The position numbers were made by a program, and so were the translations under genes. Below, one piece after another: positions 10,591 through 23,572 of a stretch of 64,000 bases of DNA; position 1 is the first letter of the stretch; each line of letters starts with the position of its first letter. Source of the stretch: Tragulus kanchil (lineage: Eukaryota > Chordata > Mammalia > Artiodactyla > Tragulidae); the NCBI GenBank assembly GCA_022376925.1, contig JAIOJX010000028.1:70025001-70089000 (forward strand), written 5' to 3'. The notes under the pieces were generated by a model, which was given only the letters and a program-made list of their open reading frames with translations, did no database searches and had not been told where the DNA came from.

Positions 10591-12670
10591 TGAAAGATAA
10601 TTTTTCTTCTCTTTTCAAGCTGCTGTTGCTGATTATTAGTACACACTGCTGAGTGTACTAATAATCAATATATTTTCGTGAATCACCAATTTCAGAAAGA
10701 GTATATGTTAAAACATAATCTTATTGTTTGTATAGTACATTAGACCAAAAAGTAATTTAATATTTAAATTTTGGAATTTTCCTATATGTAGTTTTAAATT
10801 GGCTCTAAGTATGTTTATTCTTTTATATCTTGCAGGACTATAAACAAAATAATTTCAAAAAAATCAATAAAAACATCATTCTCTATCATTCCAATCTGTA
10901 AGAAAATACATGGCATTTTTATCAGGTCCAAATTCAAGGCCAAACACCTGGTGGTGGCAAGCATTAAAATTTACACAGAGAAAACACATTATTTAAAAAA
11001 TTTAACTGTTCTTGAAATGAAGTGTTCTAACAGTGGTCTTTGAAAGCAATGGTCATTTTTTATTTACTGTTTTAAATTTGATTAATAAGTTTAGAATCAA
11101 TATTTTATACACTTATTTTACAAGAAATAAGTGTGCAATTAAAAAGACTGTTGGAGGATTTAAAGTGACATGAAAAAGATACAGGGAAGATCAAGTTCAA
11201 ATACCATGCAGATAGGAAGAGGTTGGGCACTGATGGAAAGCGAAATACACCTTGCCAGAGACTGGTAAGTAAGGGACAAGATGTTAGACACTGGAGAGGT
11301 AGGTCAGTGAAATCTTTCTGGTCATAATAAGTAGCATTTTTTAAAGTTTAATTAAATAATAATTAATTGAATAATATATGACATGAATTTACATACACTT
11401 TACACATATTTAAAGGATATTTAAATTTATAGTAGACCACTTATATGTAGGATTTCTTTTCCATATACTACATGATCCTTTCTAGGGTTAATCCACAAAT
11501 GTGGAACCTCAAAAAGAGGTGGATTTTCACTGAAGTGTGGGGTGGTTCCACTAACTCCCTCTATTGTTTAAAAGTCAACAGTGATTGTGTTTCTAGTAAT
11601 TCAAAATGTTTTATTTTCGACAAAATTATCTGAAAGATAATTTTTCTTCTCTTTTCAAGCTGCTGTTGCTGATTATTAGTACACACTGCTGAGTGTACTA
11701 ATAATCAATATATTTTCGTGAATCACCAATTTCAGAAAGAGTATATGTTAAAACATAATCTTATTGTTTGTATAGTACATTAGACCAAAAAGTAATTTAA
11801 TATTTAAATTTTGGAATTTTCCTATATGTAGTTTTAAATTGGCTCTAAGTATGTTTATTCTTTTATATCTTGCAGGACTATAAACAAAATAATTTCAAAA
11901 AAATCAATAAAAACATCATTCTCTATCATTCCAATCTGTAAGAAAATACATGGCATTTTTATCAGGTCCAAATTCAAGGCCAAACACCTGGTGGTGGCAA
12001 GCATTAAAATTTACACAGAGAAAACACATTATTTAAAAAATTTAACTGTTCTTGAAATGAAGTGTTCTAACAGTGGTCTTTAAAAGCAATGGTCATTTTT
12101 TATTTACTGTTTTAAATTTGATTAATAAGTTTAGAATCAATATTTTATACACTTATTTTACAAGAAATAAGTGTGCAATTAAAAAGACTGTTGGAGGATT
12201 TAAAGTGACATGAAAAAGATACAGGGAAGATCAAGTTCAAATACCATGCAGATAGGAAGAGGTTGGGCACTGATGGAAAGCGAAATACACCTTGCTAGAG
12301 ACTGGTAAGTAAGGGACAAGATGTTAGACACTGGAGAGGTAGGTCAGTGAAATCTTTCTGGTCATAATAAGTAGCATTTTTTAAAGTTTAATTAAATAAT
12401 AATTAATTGAATAATATATGACATGAATTTACATACACTTTACACATATTTAAAGGATATTTAAATTTATAGTAGACCACTTATATGTAGGATTTCTTTT
12501 CCATATACTACATGATCCTTTCTAGGGTTAATCCACAAATGTGGAACCTCAAAAAGAGGTGGATTTTCACTGAAGTGTGGGGTGGTTCCACTAACTCCCT
12601 CTATTGTTTAAAAGTCAACAGTGATTGTGTTTCTAGTAATTCAAAATGTTTTATTTTAGAAAAAATTATT
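10591..12670. repeat. Tandem duplication 5 (10591-11630 and 11631-12670)
   Basis: The offset is 1040, the shortest in the window. I see two internal substitutions (GAAAGC/AAAAGC near 11041/12081 and CCAG/CTAG near 11256/12296). The last 20 bases of the first copy (TTATTTTCGACAAAATTATC) are a degraded version of TTATTTTAGAAAAAATTATT in the second. The sequence itself is unrecognised AT-rich DNA. Confidence 0.95.
10630..10667. repeat. Perfect 15-bp inverted repeat (hairpin), copied at 11670-11707
   Basis: TGATTATTAGTACAC is followed after 8 bases (ACTGCTGA) by its exact reverse complement GTGTACTAATAATCA. The copy at 11670-11707 comes from duplication 5. No flanking transposon sequence is recognised. 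Confidence 0.85.
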
Positions 12671-14800
12671 CTGGGAAATGGCCCACAGGCTTCACCAGAC
12701 AAGAGTGTTAAGAATTAGGAGGTTGGAAAAATACCAATCATGGAAAAAGCAAAAAATAAAAAAATTCAAACTAAAAGTATACTGAAGATGAAATGATAGA
12801 TTGACTTATGATGGTGGTTCTAGAAATAGATATAAATGGTTAGATATAAAACATATTTCAGAAGTAATACAAAGGACTTGTTAGTGTTTGAATGTGTAGT
12901 TGAGGGAAAAAAATCAAGGATGACTCATCATTGGTTGTGAGCAATTGTATAGAGACATTTATAAGGTATTTTCTCCTCGCATTCTAAGACTTATTTTAAA
13001 TTAACTCTTACTGATAAAAAGAAAAACAAAATTCTTCTTGATATTTATTTAAATAAAAATAGAACAGAAGAAATATATTTTGAGAAACATATATGATTTT
13101 TTTTTTTTAGTTTACTGTGTTCTAAAATGATCAGACCTAGAACAACATGATCTGATCGATGATACTCAGATTTGCATTATCATCGAATGGCTGATTCATA
13201 TGATAGAATATTCATATATGAATTAGTACCTGAGTTAGTTAGAAAACAATCATACTGGAATACAAATTATGTAAGTTTTTTAGTCATATATTCAATTATT
13301 TTATACCTGGCACACAGCAATTATGTGTTTCTTTCCATTAACTCCTGGTATTTTGATTGCTCTAGGAAATTAACATTTACCTTTAGATTATTATTTTTTG
13401 TGTGCTTACAAATAGGGAAAAATCACAGGGTCAAGGTGTATTTAATTTTAATTGGGTTCATCATAGGAAGAAATGAAAGCTGATAGGTGGAAAAAGAATA
13501 AAAATTAAACTACAAAGTCAAATGTTAGTGCTTTAAAGTGAAGGAGAGAAGAAAATCAGATACGATATAGGAAATGCATGAACTCTTAAAGAGCATGAGG
13601 ATGGGTAGTTGGCAGCAATCAGGTTTCACAAGCAAAAAAGATGCAGACTATCATGATGATGTGACAAATGACTTTTTTAAACCTGTCTTTCTAGGTAATC
13701 CAAAATGTTTTTATGTGTTTAACTCCCTCTATTGTTTAAAAGTCAACAGTGATTGTGTTTCTAGTAATTCAAAATGTTTTATTTTAGAAAAAATTATTCT
13801 GGGAAATGGCCCACAGGCTTCACCAGACAAGAGTGTTAAGAATTAGGAGGTTGGAAAAATACCAATCATGGAAAAAGCAAAAAATAAAAAAATTCAAACT
13901 AAAAGTATACTGAAGATGAAATGATAGATTGACTTATGATGGTGGTTCTAGAAATAGATATAAATGGTTAGATATAAAACATATTTCAGAAGTAATACAA
14001 AGGACTTGTTAGTGTTTGAATGTGTAGTTGAGGGAAAAAAATCAAGGATGACTCATCATTGGTTGTGAGCAATTGTATAGAGACATTTATAAGGTATTTT
14101 CTCCTCGCATTCTAAGACTTATTTTAAATTAACTCTTACTGATAAAAAGAAAAACAAAATTCTTCTTGATATTTATTTAAATAAAAATAGAACAGAAGAA
14201 ATATATTTTGAGAAACATATATGATTTTTTTTTTTTAGTTTACTGTGTTCTAAAATGATCAGACCTAGAACAACATGATCTGATCGATGATACTCAGATT
14301 TGCATTATCATCGAATGGCTGATTCATATGATAGAATATTCATATATGAATTAGTACCTGAGTTAGTTAGAAAACAATCATACTGGAATACAAATTATGT
14401 AAGTTTTTTAGTCATATATTCAATTATTTTATACCTGACACACAGCAATTATGTGTTTCTTTCCATTAACTCCTGGTATTTTGATTGCTCTAGGAAATTA
14501 ACATTTACCTTTAGATTATTATTTTTTGTGTGCTTACAAATAGGGAAAAATCACAGGGTCAAGGTGTATTTAATTTTAATTGGGTTCATCATAGGAAGAA
14601 ATGAAAGCTGATAGGTGGAAAAAGAATAAAAATTAAACTACAAAGTCAAATGTTAGTGCTTTAAAGTGAAGGAGAGAAGAAAATCAGATACGATATAGGA
14701 AATGCATGAACTCTTAAAGAGCATGAGGATGGGTAGTTGGCAGCAATCAGGTTTCACAAGCAAAAAAGATGCAGACTATCATGATGATGTGACAAATGAC
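12593..14800. repeat. Tandem duplication 6 (12593-13672 and 13721-14800)
   Basis: The offset is 1128, with one substitution seen (CTGGCACAC/CTGACACAC near 13309/14437). A 48-base stub (13673-13720) lies at the join. The first 78 bases overlap the end of duplication 5. Frames such as 13172-13483 and 14300-14611 (103 codons) are duplicates of each other, have no recognisable domain and are AT-rich, so they are not called as genes. Confidence 0.95.
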
Positions 14801-16660
14801 AGGTGTGACAGGCTCCAATCAATAAGGGAGATATTTACAAAACTGTCTCATAGCTGTGGGCAAAATTTTGAAAGAGGCCGAGCTTGTGTTCAGTGCCCTC
14901 TCACTTCCCTTCTAGCATCCCTTGATCCATCTTGAAGCACTCAGTGTCCTCCCCTCGACCTCTTGATGTTTATGCTTTTCCTCCTCTGGTGTTCAAGCAC
15001 AAGTCAGCAATTTTTGATCAGTGCTTTATAACTGATAACAGTAAATTTACCTAGCCTATACTACATTTATTCAGTCCCTGATCCCTTTGTGACCAACTAA
15101 TTCAGGAAAGTACACTTGTTAGTCGTGGAATGTGTTAGCAATCTAAATGTCCTATTTGTATCTCATTTCATGTATTCAGAGACAAAATAACTGGTTTCAA
15201 AGAGTGATGATTAGAGCAGGAAACAGGGACAGAATGTCAATCTAGCAGGTGAGATTTTCTGTAACAGCTTGGCTTTTGGGGACTGTTGAAACTTTATCAG
15301 AGAGGGTTTGATGAATATACATATGCATAACACAACCAATCTAATTATCTTTGCTTCATTGTATGCCTGTTCAATTAAGAATGATTTGAGGAAAAAGTTT
15401 AATTTATAAGTTCTGCTTTTTTCAATAGTCTGACAGGGATGAGATGAATTGTATGAGAAACATCTCAAGAGAAACCACTAGGAGAAATTTTCCTAGCGAA
15501 ATAAAATATGTTCAGGAAATTTAAGTAAAACCTCACTTGTACTAATTCAAATTGAAAAATAAAACACTCATTTAGCATGGTATTTTGATTGCTCTAGGAA
15601 ATTAACATTTACCTTTAGATTATTATTTTTTGTGTGCTTACAAATAGGGAAAAATCACAGGGTCAAGGTGTATTTAATTTTAATTGGGTTCATCATAGGA
15701 AGAAATGAAAGCTGATAGGTGGAAAAAGAATAAAAATTAAACTACAAAGTCAAATGTTAGTGCTTTAAAGTGAAGGAGAGAAGAAAATCAGATACGATAT
15801 AGGAAATGCATGAACTCTTAAAGAGCATGAGGATGGGTAGTTGGCAGCAATCAGGTTTCACAAGCAAAAAAGATGCAGACTATCATGATGATGTGACAAA
15901 TGACAGGTGTGACAGGCTCCAATCAATAAGGGAGATATTTACAAAACTGTCTCATAGCTGTGGGCAAAATTTTGAAAGAGGCCGAGCTTGTGTTCAGTGC
16001 CCTCTCACTTCCCTTCTAGCATCCCTTGATCCATCTTGAAGCACTCAGTGTCCTCCCCTCGACCTCTTGATGTTTATGCTTTTCCTCCTCTGGTGTTCAA
16101 GCACAAGTCAGCAATTTTTGATCAGTGCTTTATAACTGATAACAGTAAATTTACCTAGCCTATACTACATTTATTCAGTCCCTGATCCCTTTGTGACCAA
16201 CTAATTCAGGAAAGTACACTTGTTAGTCGTGGAATGTGTTAGCAATCTAAATGTCCTATTTGTATCTCATTTCATGTATTCAGAGACAAAATAACTGGTT
16301 TCAAAGAGTGATGATTAGAGCAGGAAACAGGGACAGAATGTCAATCTAGCAGGTGAGATTTTCTGTAACAGCTTGGCTTTTGGGGACTGTTGAAACTTTA
16401 TCAGAGAGGGGTTTGATGAATATACATATGCATAACACAACCAATATAATTATTTTTGCTTCACTGTATGCCTGTTCAATTAAGAATGATTTGAGGAAAA
16501 AGTTTAATTTATAAGTTCTGCTTTTTTCAATAGTCTGACAGGGATGAGATGAATTGTATGAGAAACATCTCAAGAGAAACCACTAGGAGAAATTTTCCTA
16601 GCGAAATAAAATATGTTCAGGAAATTTAAGTAAAACCTCACTTGTACTAATTCAAATTGA
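14475..16660. repeat. Tandem duplication 7 (14475-15555 and 15579-16660)
   Basis: The offset is 1104, then 1105 after a G-run indel (GAGAGGGTTT versus GAGAGGGGTTT near 15300/16405). The other differences cluster in the next 60 bases (CTAATTATC/ATAATTATT, TTCATTG/TTCACTG). The first 326 bases are shared with duplication 6, so 13347-13672 occurs three times. The underlying sequence is not a repeat I recognise. A less AT-rich part at 14810-14990 holds a short open frame without a known domain. Confidence 0.95.
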
Positions 16661-18355
16661 TCATTTTAGCAAAAATCATATTTTATGTTTTACCTGTTTA
16701 TTTAATAACCTGCATTTTCCAGGCATGAATATAACTCCAGGTTTGTTTTTTCTAAACTATTTATGACATAATAAGCCAGCATTGAGATTTGCATATAATC
16801 AAGTGAATAAAATAAAATTGTATGTCAATTGTGCTACTAGAGAATGCCACAATATATTTTGCTAAAGAATGTTGCAAATACCTTTACTGTGCAAATCAAA
16901 GTATGATTTAACCATATGTTTGAAATTTTCTTTCATAAGTATATTGCATTATATATGTAATTCAATATAGTATTGAAGAAAGTAAATATTAAATTACTAA
17001 ATAAATTTTTCATTACCTATAGCACAATAAAATAATTTAAACAAATATTTGATGAACTATAAGGACAAAATAACATCCTCATTGTACAAAATGGCCCCAT
17101 ATTTATCAATATAATTATCATTCTTGTATCCTAATAATTTAAATTTTAAATTGAATTCATCAATTAGATGTTAGTCTTTATTATCTCATAGATTTTACAG
17201 TATCTAAAGTTAAAGCATATATTTAGCCCCAGTGTTTTTGAACACTGATTTTACCTTACAAAAGCATTTATATAGTTCTCCATGATCTATACAGACTAAG
17301 TAACAGAAAAATAACAAAAAGCAGACAATTGTGCAGTGACAGAAAGTGGTGTGTCTATTATAATTTGGAAAGGGGATAAAATATTCCATATGCTGTCATA
17401 TCTAGATAGGGACATTTCCAAGTAGTGTGTTGAATGTGTCATCTAGTCTCTTCTTAATGCATACAGTAAAATGCAAGAGAACAATTTAAAACAAGATCAC
17501 TGAACATGAGACAAACAACCTACTTCAGATTCTCAAAAGTTATGAGGATCTGAACATAATCATAAACATTTATTAACATAACCATAAATATGTATAATGT
17601 ATATGTTTATCTTAAGTCACTTTTGGATAATTTGTTCTGTAGATATAAATAACAGGTACATGCAATCTTGTCTCAAGATAAAAAAGTGTAATTTTATTTT
17701 CCATTACTGTTTTCACCAAGAAGTCCTTGCACATGCATACAGTAAACAATTCTACTCCATTCCCAACATAAAGGAAATATAACTCATATCAGAAAACATT
17801 TACATGTGATAGAACATTTTTTTTCTGACTTCAGCAGTTCCACTACAAAAATTTATTTCAAATATATGTGGAGATGTGATGGCCAGTTTCACCTCTTTTA
17901 TTTAGACAAAGTTTCAGTTTCAGAAAACATTTGCTTCTGATGTGTATCCAAATTTAGTTCTATTTTACTCTTTCCAAATAAAGTATGGACATTCTAGTAA
18001 CTACATCCTCCAACAAATGACTCAAGGAATTTCAATAGTATGTCCCTCTAGCCAAGGTATAACTAGTATAACTCATTCTCTAGCGAAATATCCACAGGTT
18101 CAAGTATCTAGCAAAGACAGAAAGCAAGGTAGCCGCAAATGAGCTCTATTGCTCAGAAAAGAAGAAATTACCCAGGATCTATATACAATGGCCATAGCAT
18201 ATCATTCCAAGATGTTACACCCTTAACAACGTGACATTTTCAAACTGCTATGTTCAGAGTTTACCCATTTTATACTTCTCATGGTTGCAGTATGCTAAAA
18301 TGAGCTATATTCTCCTAATTGAGGAATCTGAGTTTGCAACTACAGATTATTATAA
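16661..18355. other. Unrecognised AT-rich intergenic DNA
   Basis: No gene or repeat recognised. Two frames of about 60-66 codons at 17597-17782 and 17942-18142 lack domains and good start context and are treated as chance. Confidence 0.55.
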
Positions 18356-18652
18356 TAAGTGAGGTCAGTCAGAGAGAGAAAGACAGATACCATATGATAT
18401 CACTTATATGTGGAATCTAAAATATGACCCAGATGAACCTATCTATGAAACAAAACCAGAATCATGGGCCTAGAAAACAATGGAGGTTGCCAAGTGAGAG
18501 GGAACTAAAGGAGGGATAGAATGGGAGGTCAGGGTTAGCAGATGTAAGTTTTATATACAAAATGCATAAATAACAAGTAGAGATATATACAGCACAGAGA
18601 ACTACATCTAATACCTTATGATAAATCACAATGGAAACGAATATAAAAAGAA

Positions 18653-18679
18653 TGTGTGTGTGTGTGTGTGTGTGTGTGT
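18653..18679. repeat. (GT)13 microsatellite
   Basis: An uninterrupted GT run of about 27 bases in the L1 3' UTR, directly beside the Bov-A2 insertion. Confidence 0.97.
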
Positions 18680-18890
18680 CAGTTGCTCAGTCATGTCCAA
18701 CTCTTTGTGACCCCACAGACTATAGCCTGCCAGGCCCCTGGTTCCTCTGTCCGTGGAATTCTCTAGGCTAGAATGCTGAAGTGGGCTGTCATTCCCTTCT
18801 CCAAGGGATGTTCCCAATCCAAGGGGTCGAACCTGGGTTTCCTACATTGTAGGCAGATTCTTTACTATCTGAGCCAACCAAGGAAGCCCA
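18680..18890 (-). mobile_element. Bov-A2 SINE
   Basis: On the minus strand it starts GGGCTTCCTTGGTTGGCTCAG and ends with the tail seen here as AGTTGCTCAGTCATGTCCAA. It is nearly complete at about 210 bp and inserted in the L1 3' UTR. Confidence 0.93.
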
Positions 18891-18975
18891 TCATATACAT
18901 ACAATGGAATCACTTTGCTATACAGCAGTAATTAACACAACACAAATCAACTACAGGTTGTTGGGTTTTTTTTAA

Positions 18976-20808
18976 AGAAATCTGTGTCTGCCATGCTTTC
19001 AACACACAATACACATTTCATGATGATACTAATACGAAAACTGCAACTTTTAATATTTTGAATGTTGCTCATTGAGTATATCTAGAAGTACAGGCAATAA
19101 AAGTACTGATGGCATATATAATCTAGGATTCATCAGATTTCATCACAGATCAACTTTCAGGAACCCATATATTTGCTTCAAGTTATAACATTTTAAAAAA
19201 ATTTTATAACATGTTTTTAATGTTTGCTTTGTAGGCAAATGCCAGGAATTACAATGAATACAATGAATTTTAATTTACCAATGCAGGATTTTAAAGGTAG
19301 TGGTGAAATTTATATGAAAATGACTTTTTATTGTCTCTGTATTACACAAGGGTCTATAAAATATGCTTATTAAGGAGGCTTTCAAGACAATAAACTGAAT
19401 ACTGTCAATTTTCCTATCTTTTTGGAGGCTCTATTATCCCACATGAACGATGAAGAAAACCAGAATTGTCTACGGTAGTTCCCTTGAATTAAAGAAACGA
19501 ACACACATTTGAAAATGTAATGTCCAAAGCAGAATTTTAAATAAGAAAGGTAAAACCGGATACTGAAGTCCACAGAGGCCTTTTATCCATTAGTACACAG
19601 TACCAAAATTTTCCCTAGGTCGTTGAGGCACAAAATTTTCTCACAAACTAAGAATATTTCTACCTTAAAAATACTCTAGATTGACATATTAACCACATAC
19701 CAAATTATCCACATTTAAGAATTGCAGCAACTTGAAAGGAAAACTGGACAGAGGTTTTCCTGCTAGAAAATTCTCTCTTTGTAGATATCATACTTTGGCA
19801 TCCAATATATAAACATAATTTGTTTGGGAAGAATAGAATGCAAGTAAATGGGGACAGTAAAATACTCTGAAATTTGAGTATCTTCAAATTTAAAAATTCT
19901 GAGGCATTCATCTGGAAAATCAAAATGTATTTGCCATAGCAATCAAAAAGGTCAAGTCCTTGGACCAGGAAAACAATATTTTTGGCACATATTTTATATA
20001 GACATTTGGTCTTCCTTCTTCTGTGACTGTTGAGTAGGAAGACGAGATCATTTTCTATACCAAATATTATATCTGAAATCAGAATTAATGGATGACAAAT
20101 TAACAAAGTATCATTTTTTTCCTTTATATTTTTTGTTATTTTAACATAGTATCATTTTTAAATCTGTAAATATTTATTAGCATTTTCCTGATATTTAGCC
20201 CTTCAGAGATAAAATCTGGAAATAATCTGACATGGTTTTTCTGTTTTTTCTTAAGTAACTTGGTAGTTCTTGCATGTGTTAATTATTTTTCCTTTATCAT
20301 TATAACTCAAAATATAATGAATAGTTGTCTTTTCATTAATTTTACCTAGAATTTATAAGCACTTTGAGGAGAGCTAATCAGGAAATCTGTCAAATCAGGA
20401 AGCTGCCTTCTAAATTTGATTATTTCCTTCATGCAAGTAGGTTAATACTGTAAGTTTATACCTTTTTTTTTTCCTTTCTCATCAATGCCAACCATGTATT
20501 CTTAGAAAGTTTGGGTTACTGGCCTTATACCTGACATTCAAGAAGACTTTCTCAAAATGTCCTGAGAATAACTGTTGCAGTTTTTCTCAGTGCATTCTTT
20601 CTAGTTTCCTAAGTGAATGAATGATAATTTTTTTTATTATATTTTCAAGTACCTTTTAATTTCTCTGTTTTCACTTAAGTGCTTATACCTCAACAGGAGG
20701 TTATAAATCCTTGGTCTGCTATCATTCTGCTAGATGTTGCTTTATGATCTCTCCCTTTCATTTCAATGAATTGATGTTTTCTTGTACCTTTTTAAAAACG
20801 TTTATATC
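18976..20808. other. Unrecognised intergenic DNA
   Basis: The longest frame is 133 codons on the minus strand (19705-20106). It has no recognisable domain, and its composition is that of the AT-rich background. I see no repeat signature. Conservation across mammals would be needed before calling anything here. Confidence 0.5.
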
Positions 20809-21106
20809 GGGCTTCCCCTGGTGGCCCAGCGGGTAGGGACACCGCCTTGCAGTGCAAGGGGCGCCAGTTCGATCCCTGGCCTGGGAGGATCCCACGTGCC
20901 ACGGAGCGACTGGACCGATGTGTCCAATTACCGAGCCGAAGCTCTGGCGCGGTGTTCCCAGAGCTGGTGCTCTGTGACAACAGAGGCCACCGCGATGGGA
21001 GGCCCACAGGAGCCAGGGAACAAAGACGGATGAAAATAGAGAAATGAAAGACCAATAGAAGTGGCCCGCGCATCCTCTCCCTCCCCACCCCCACTCCAAA
21101 AAAAAA
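20809..21106 (+). mobile_element. CHR-2-type tRNA-Glu SINE
   Basis: Begins GGGCTTCCCCTGGTGGCCCA with a tRNA B box (GTTCGATCCCTGG at about 20868) and ends GGAGGCCCACAGGAGCC, GACCAATAGAAGTGGCCCG and an A run. It is flanked by TTTATATC at 20801-20808 and 21107-21114, a target-site duplication. Open frames on both strands here are SINE shadows. Confidence 0.93.
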
Positions 21107-21114
21107 TTTATATC

Positions 21115-21819
21115 TCTAAATATTTTTCCCTTATAGTTGTGGCAAGCTTTCCTACTATTATATAATATTTTTTCTCTTCTTTTTCAGAAGACTACATCTC
21201 ACATTTTGGATTTTTTAAATATTCTTTTTTGATTACTTATCTTTGATAAAATATATGTCCAAATAAACCTAATATTTTCCAAGGGAAAAAAATATGGGAG
21301 TATGCCTTTGCTATTTCCACTATTAATCTGGAAGCTTGAAGCATCCTGCTCTGTAGTCTACAGTCTAAGATGGATAAATACATCTCTTAACACAAAGCCT
21401 GACATATTTAGTACCTTTATATAGGACAACTCTCCCTAGACTTGGGTACTATGCTTCAGTAAGGCCTGTTATTTAGATATCTTAATTTGAAAATGCATTA
21501 CCCTATAGCTCCTCTTGATTTTGTTTTGGCCCACAAATCTTTGGGTGTGGAACTATGACTCCTAAAATAAAACCATGCTCTGCAGCCTCTACTCAGCATT
21601 CTGACAGACTGAATATGATAGAAGTCTTAGTTTATGGAAAGGTATGAGTTGATAAGGATGAAAAGTATAATTTATTTCTAGTTTCCCAAGTTTTATAGCT
21701 GGTAAAATAAGGCACCTGTAAACCTGCAAGTAATCTGTTGGGAAGGCTGAACCTTCTTATCTATTACCGGGTAAACCATACTTGCCTGATAAACACTGTG
21801 TAACATCTACAGGTCACCA
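21115..21819. other. Unrecognised intergenic DNA
   Basis: No gene, RNA or repeat recognised. Confidence 0.5.
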
Positions 21820-22007
21820 GTGATCTTCCCTGATATGCCTCCAACTGTTTCAACCTATTGATGTATCTTTATAGATTTTAGAAATAGGTTGGTTATGAGT
21901 CTTAATTTTCATTCATTTAATTGTTTAATTGTCATTTGTGTTCTGTTTTCTCTGCCTAACAGTTGTTCTACAGGGATACTGAGAAATTACATACTAGGAA
22001 CTCCTAG

Positions 22008-22205
22008 CGCTTCCCAGATGCCTCAGTGGATAAAGAATCCATCTGCAATGCAGCAGTCACAGGAGACACAGGCTCATTCCCAGGATTGGGAAGATCTCCT
22101 GGAGGAGGACATGGCAACCCACTCTAGTATTCTTGCCAAGAGAATCCCACGGACAGCTATAGTCATAGGGTCACAAAGACAATTGAAGCAAGTGAGCACA
22201 CATGT
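22008..22205 (+). mobile_element. Bov-tA SINE
   Basis: The tRNA-like head (CGCTTCCCAGATGCCTCAGTGG) is followed by AAGAATCCATCTGCAATGCAG and the Bov-A body (GATCTCCTGGAGGAGGACATGG, AGTATTCTTGCCAAGAGAAT). The tail near 22190-22205 is AGTGAGCACACA. The 139-codon frame running through it has no separate meaning. Confidence 0.9.
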
Positions 22206-22488
22206 ATGCAAGAACTCAGAAAGAACACTTTGCAATCCACTGATTAAACTTCATTCCCTGAAGTTTTCAATAGCATCAGATCAAAGTCATTTTCTTGCTT
22301 TATATTAGTTGACAAAGTTTCACCGATATTAACTCTCCAAAAAGGCAATACCATCATTTTTTTATTATGTATTTCAAAATAGTTAATTTAGTAAATAATT
22401 TCAAGGTGAGCTCAAAAGTCGAAAAATCTGTTTAAACAAAGTTTGCACTATAACAATTCATCTATAATCACCTATAAAAATCCATCAG

Positions 22489-22817
22489 GGACTTCCCCTG
22501 GTGGTCCAGTGGGTAAGGACACAGCCTTGCAGTGCAGGGGGTGCCAGTTCGATCCCTGGCCTGGGAGGATCCCACGTGCCGCAGAGCGGCTGGACCCATG
22601 TGTCCAAATACCCAGCTGGAGCTCTGGAGTGCATGCGCCTAGAGCCAGTGCTCTGCAACGACAGATGCCACCGCGATGGGAGGCCCACAGGAACCAAAGA
22701 ACAAAGACGGATGAAAATAGAGAAATGAAAGACCAATAGAAGTGGCCCGCCCGATCCCCTCCTTCCCCAACCCGACCCCTGCCCAAAAATAAATAAATAA
22801 ATAAATCTTTAAAAAAA
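22489..22817 (+). mobile_element. CHR-2-type SINE with intact target-site duplication
   Basis: Starts GGGACTTCCCCTGGTGGTCC and carries GTTCGATCCCTGG and the CHR-2 body and tail (AAATAAATAAATAAATCTTT). AAAAATCCATCAG is present at 22476-22488 and 22818-22830, a perfect 13-bp target-site duplication. It is among the better preserved CHR copies in the window. Confidence 0.94.
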
Positions 22818-23091
22818 AAAAATCCATCAGTAATTAGCCAAATGCCAAACTTTTTTATTTAAGTCTCACTTAAGGTTGAAGTGTCCATAGAACTCAATGT
22901 GTGGTGATCTTCCCTGATATGCCTCCAACTGTTTCAACCTATTGATGTATCTTTATAGATTTTAGAAATAGGTTGGTTATGAGTCTTAATTTTCATTCAT
23001 TTAATTGTTTAATTGTCATTTGTGTTCTGTTTTCTCTGCCTAACAGTTGTTCTACAGGGATACTGAGAAATTACATACTAGGAACTCCTAG

Positions 23092-23289
23092 CGCTTCCCA
23101 GATGCCTCAGTGGATAAAGAATCCATCTGCAATGCAGCAGTCACAGGAGACACAGGCTCATTCCCAGGATTGGGAAGATCTCCTGGAGGAGGACATGGCA
23201 ACCCACTCTAGTATTCTTGCCAAGAGAATCCCACGGACAGCTATAGTCATAGGGTCACAAAGACAATTGAAGCAAGTGAGCACACATGT
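23092..23289 (+). mobile_element. Bov-tA SINE, duplicate copy
   Basis: Identical to the element at 22008-22205, displaced by 1084 bases as part of duplication 8; not an independent insertion. Confidence 0.92.
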
Positions 23290-23572
23290 ATGCAAGAACT
23301 CAGAAAGAACACTTTGCAATCCACTGATTAAACTTCATTCCCTGAAGTTTTCAATAGCATCAGATCAAAGTCATTTTCTTGCTTTATATTAGTTGACAAA
23401 GTTTCACCGATATTAACTCTCCAAAAAGGCAATACCATCATTTTTTTATTATGTATTTCAAAATAGTTAATTTAGTAAATAATTTCAAGGTGAGCTCAAA
23501 AGTCGAAAAATCTGTTTAAACAAAGTTTGCACTATAACAATTCATCTATAATCACCTATAAAAATCCATCAG

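Larger units (their letters stand above)
18356..18975 (+). mobile_element. L1 LINE 3' end with nested Bov-A2
   Basis: TAAGTGAGGTCAGTCAGAGA, the ACCATATGATATCACTTATATGTGGAATCTAAAA stretch and the end of the element (TTTGCTATACAGCAGTAATTAACACAACA) are typical of the L1 ORF2 end and 3' UTR in ruminants. A (GT)n run and a Bov-A2 SINE interrupt it at 18653-18890. Only about 400 bp of L1 is left. Confidence 0.85.

Noticed and set aside
13172..13483. Paired 103-codon frames at 13172 and 14300, apparently a small gene family
   Set aside because: The pair exists only because of duplication 6; the frame has no domain.
19705..20106. 133-codon minus-strand frame
   Set aside because: No domain, no convincing start context and background base composition.
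20758..21099. Overlapping open frames on both strands (also at 22443-22827, 32003-32350, 43008-43199, 47115-47463, 47717-47958)
   Set aside because: They coincide with CHR-2 SINEs, which are GC-richer and open in several frames. They are shadows, not genes.
22546..22558. GTTCGATCCCTGG motifs resembling a tRNA B box at several sites
   Set aside because: They are the tRNA-derived promoters of SINEs; no cloverleaf tRNA gene is present.
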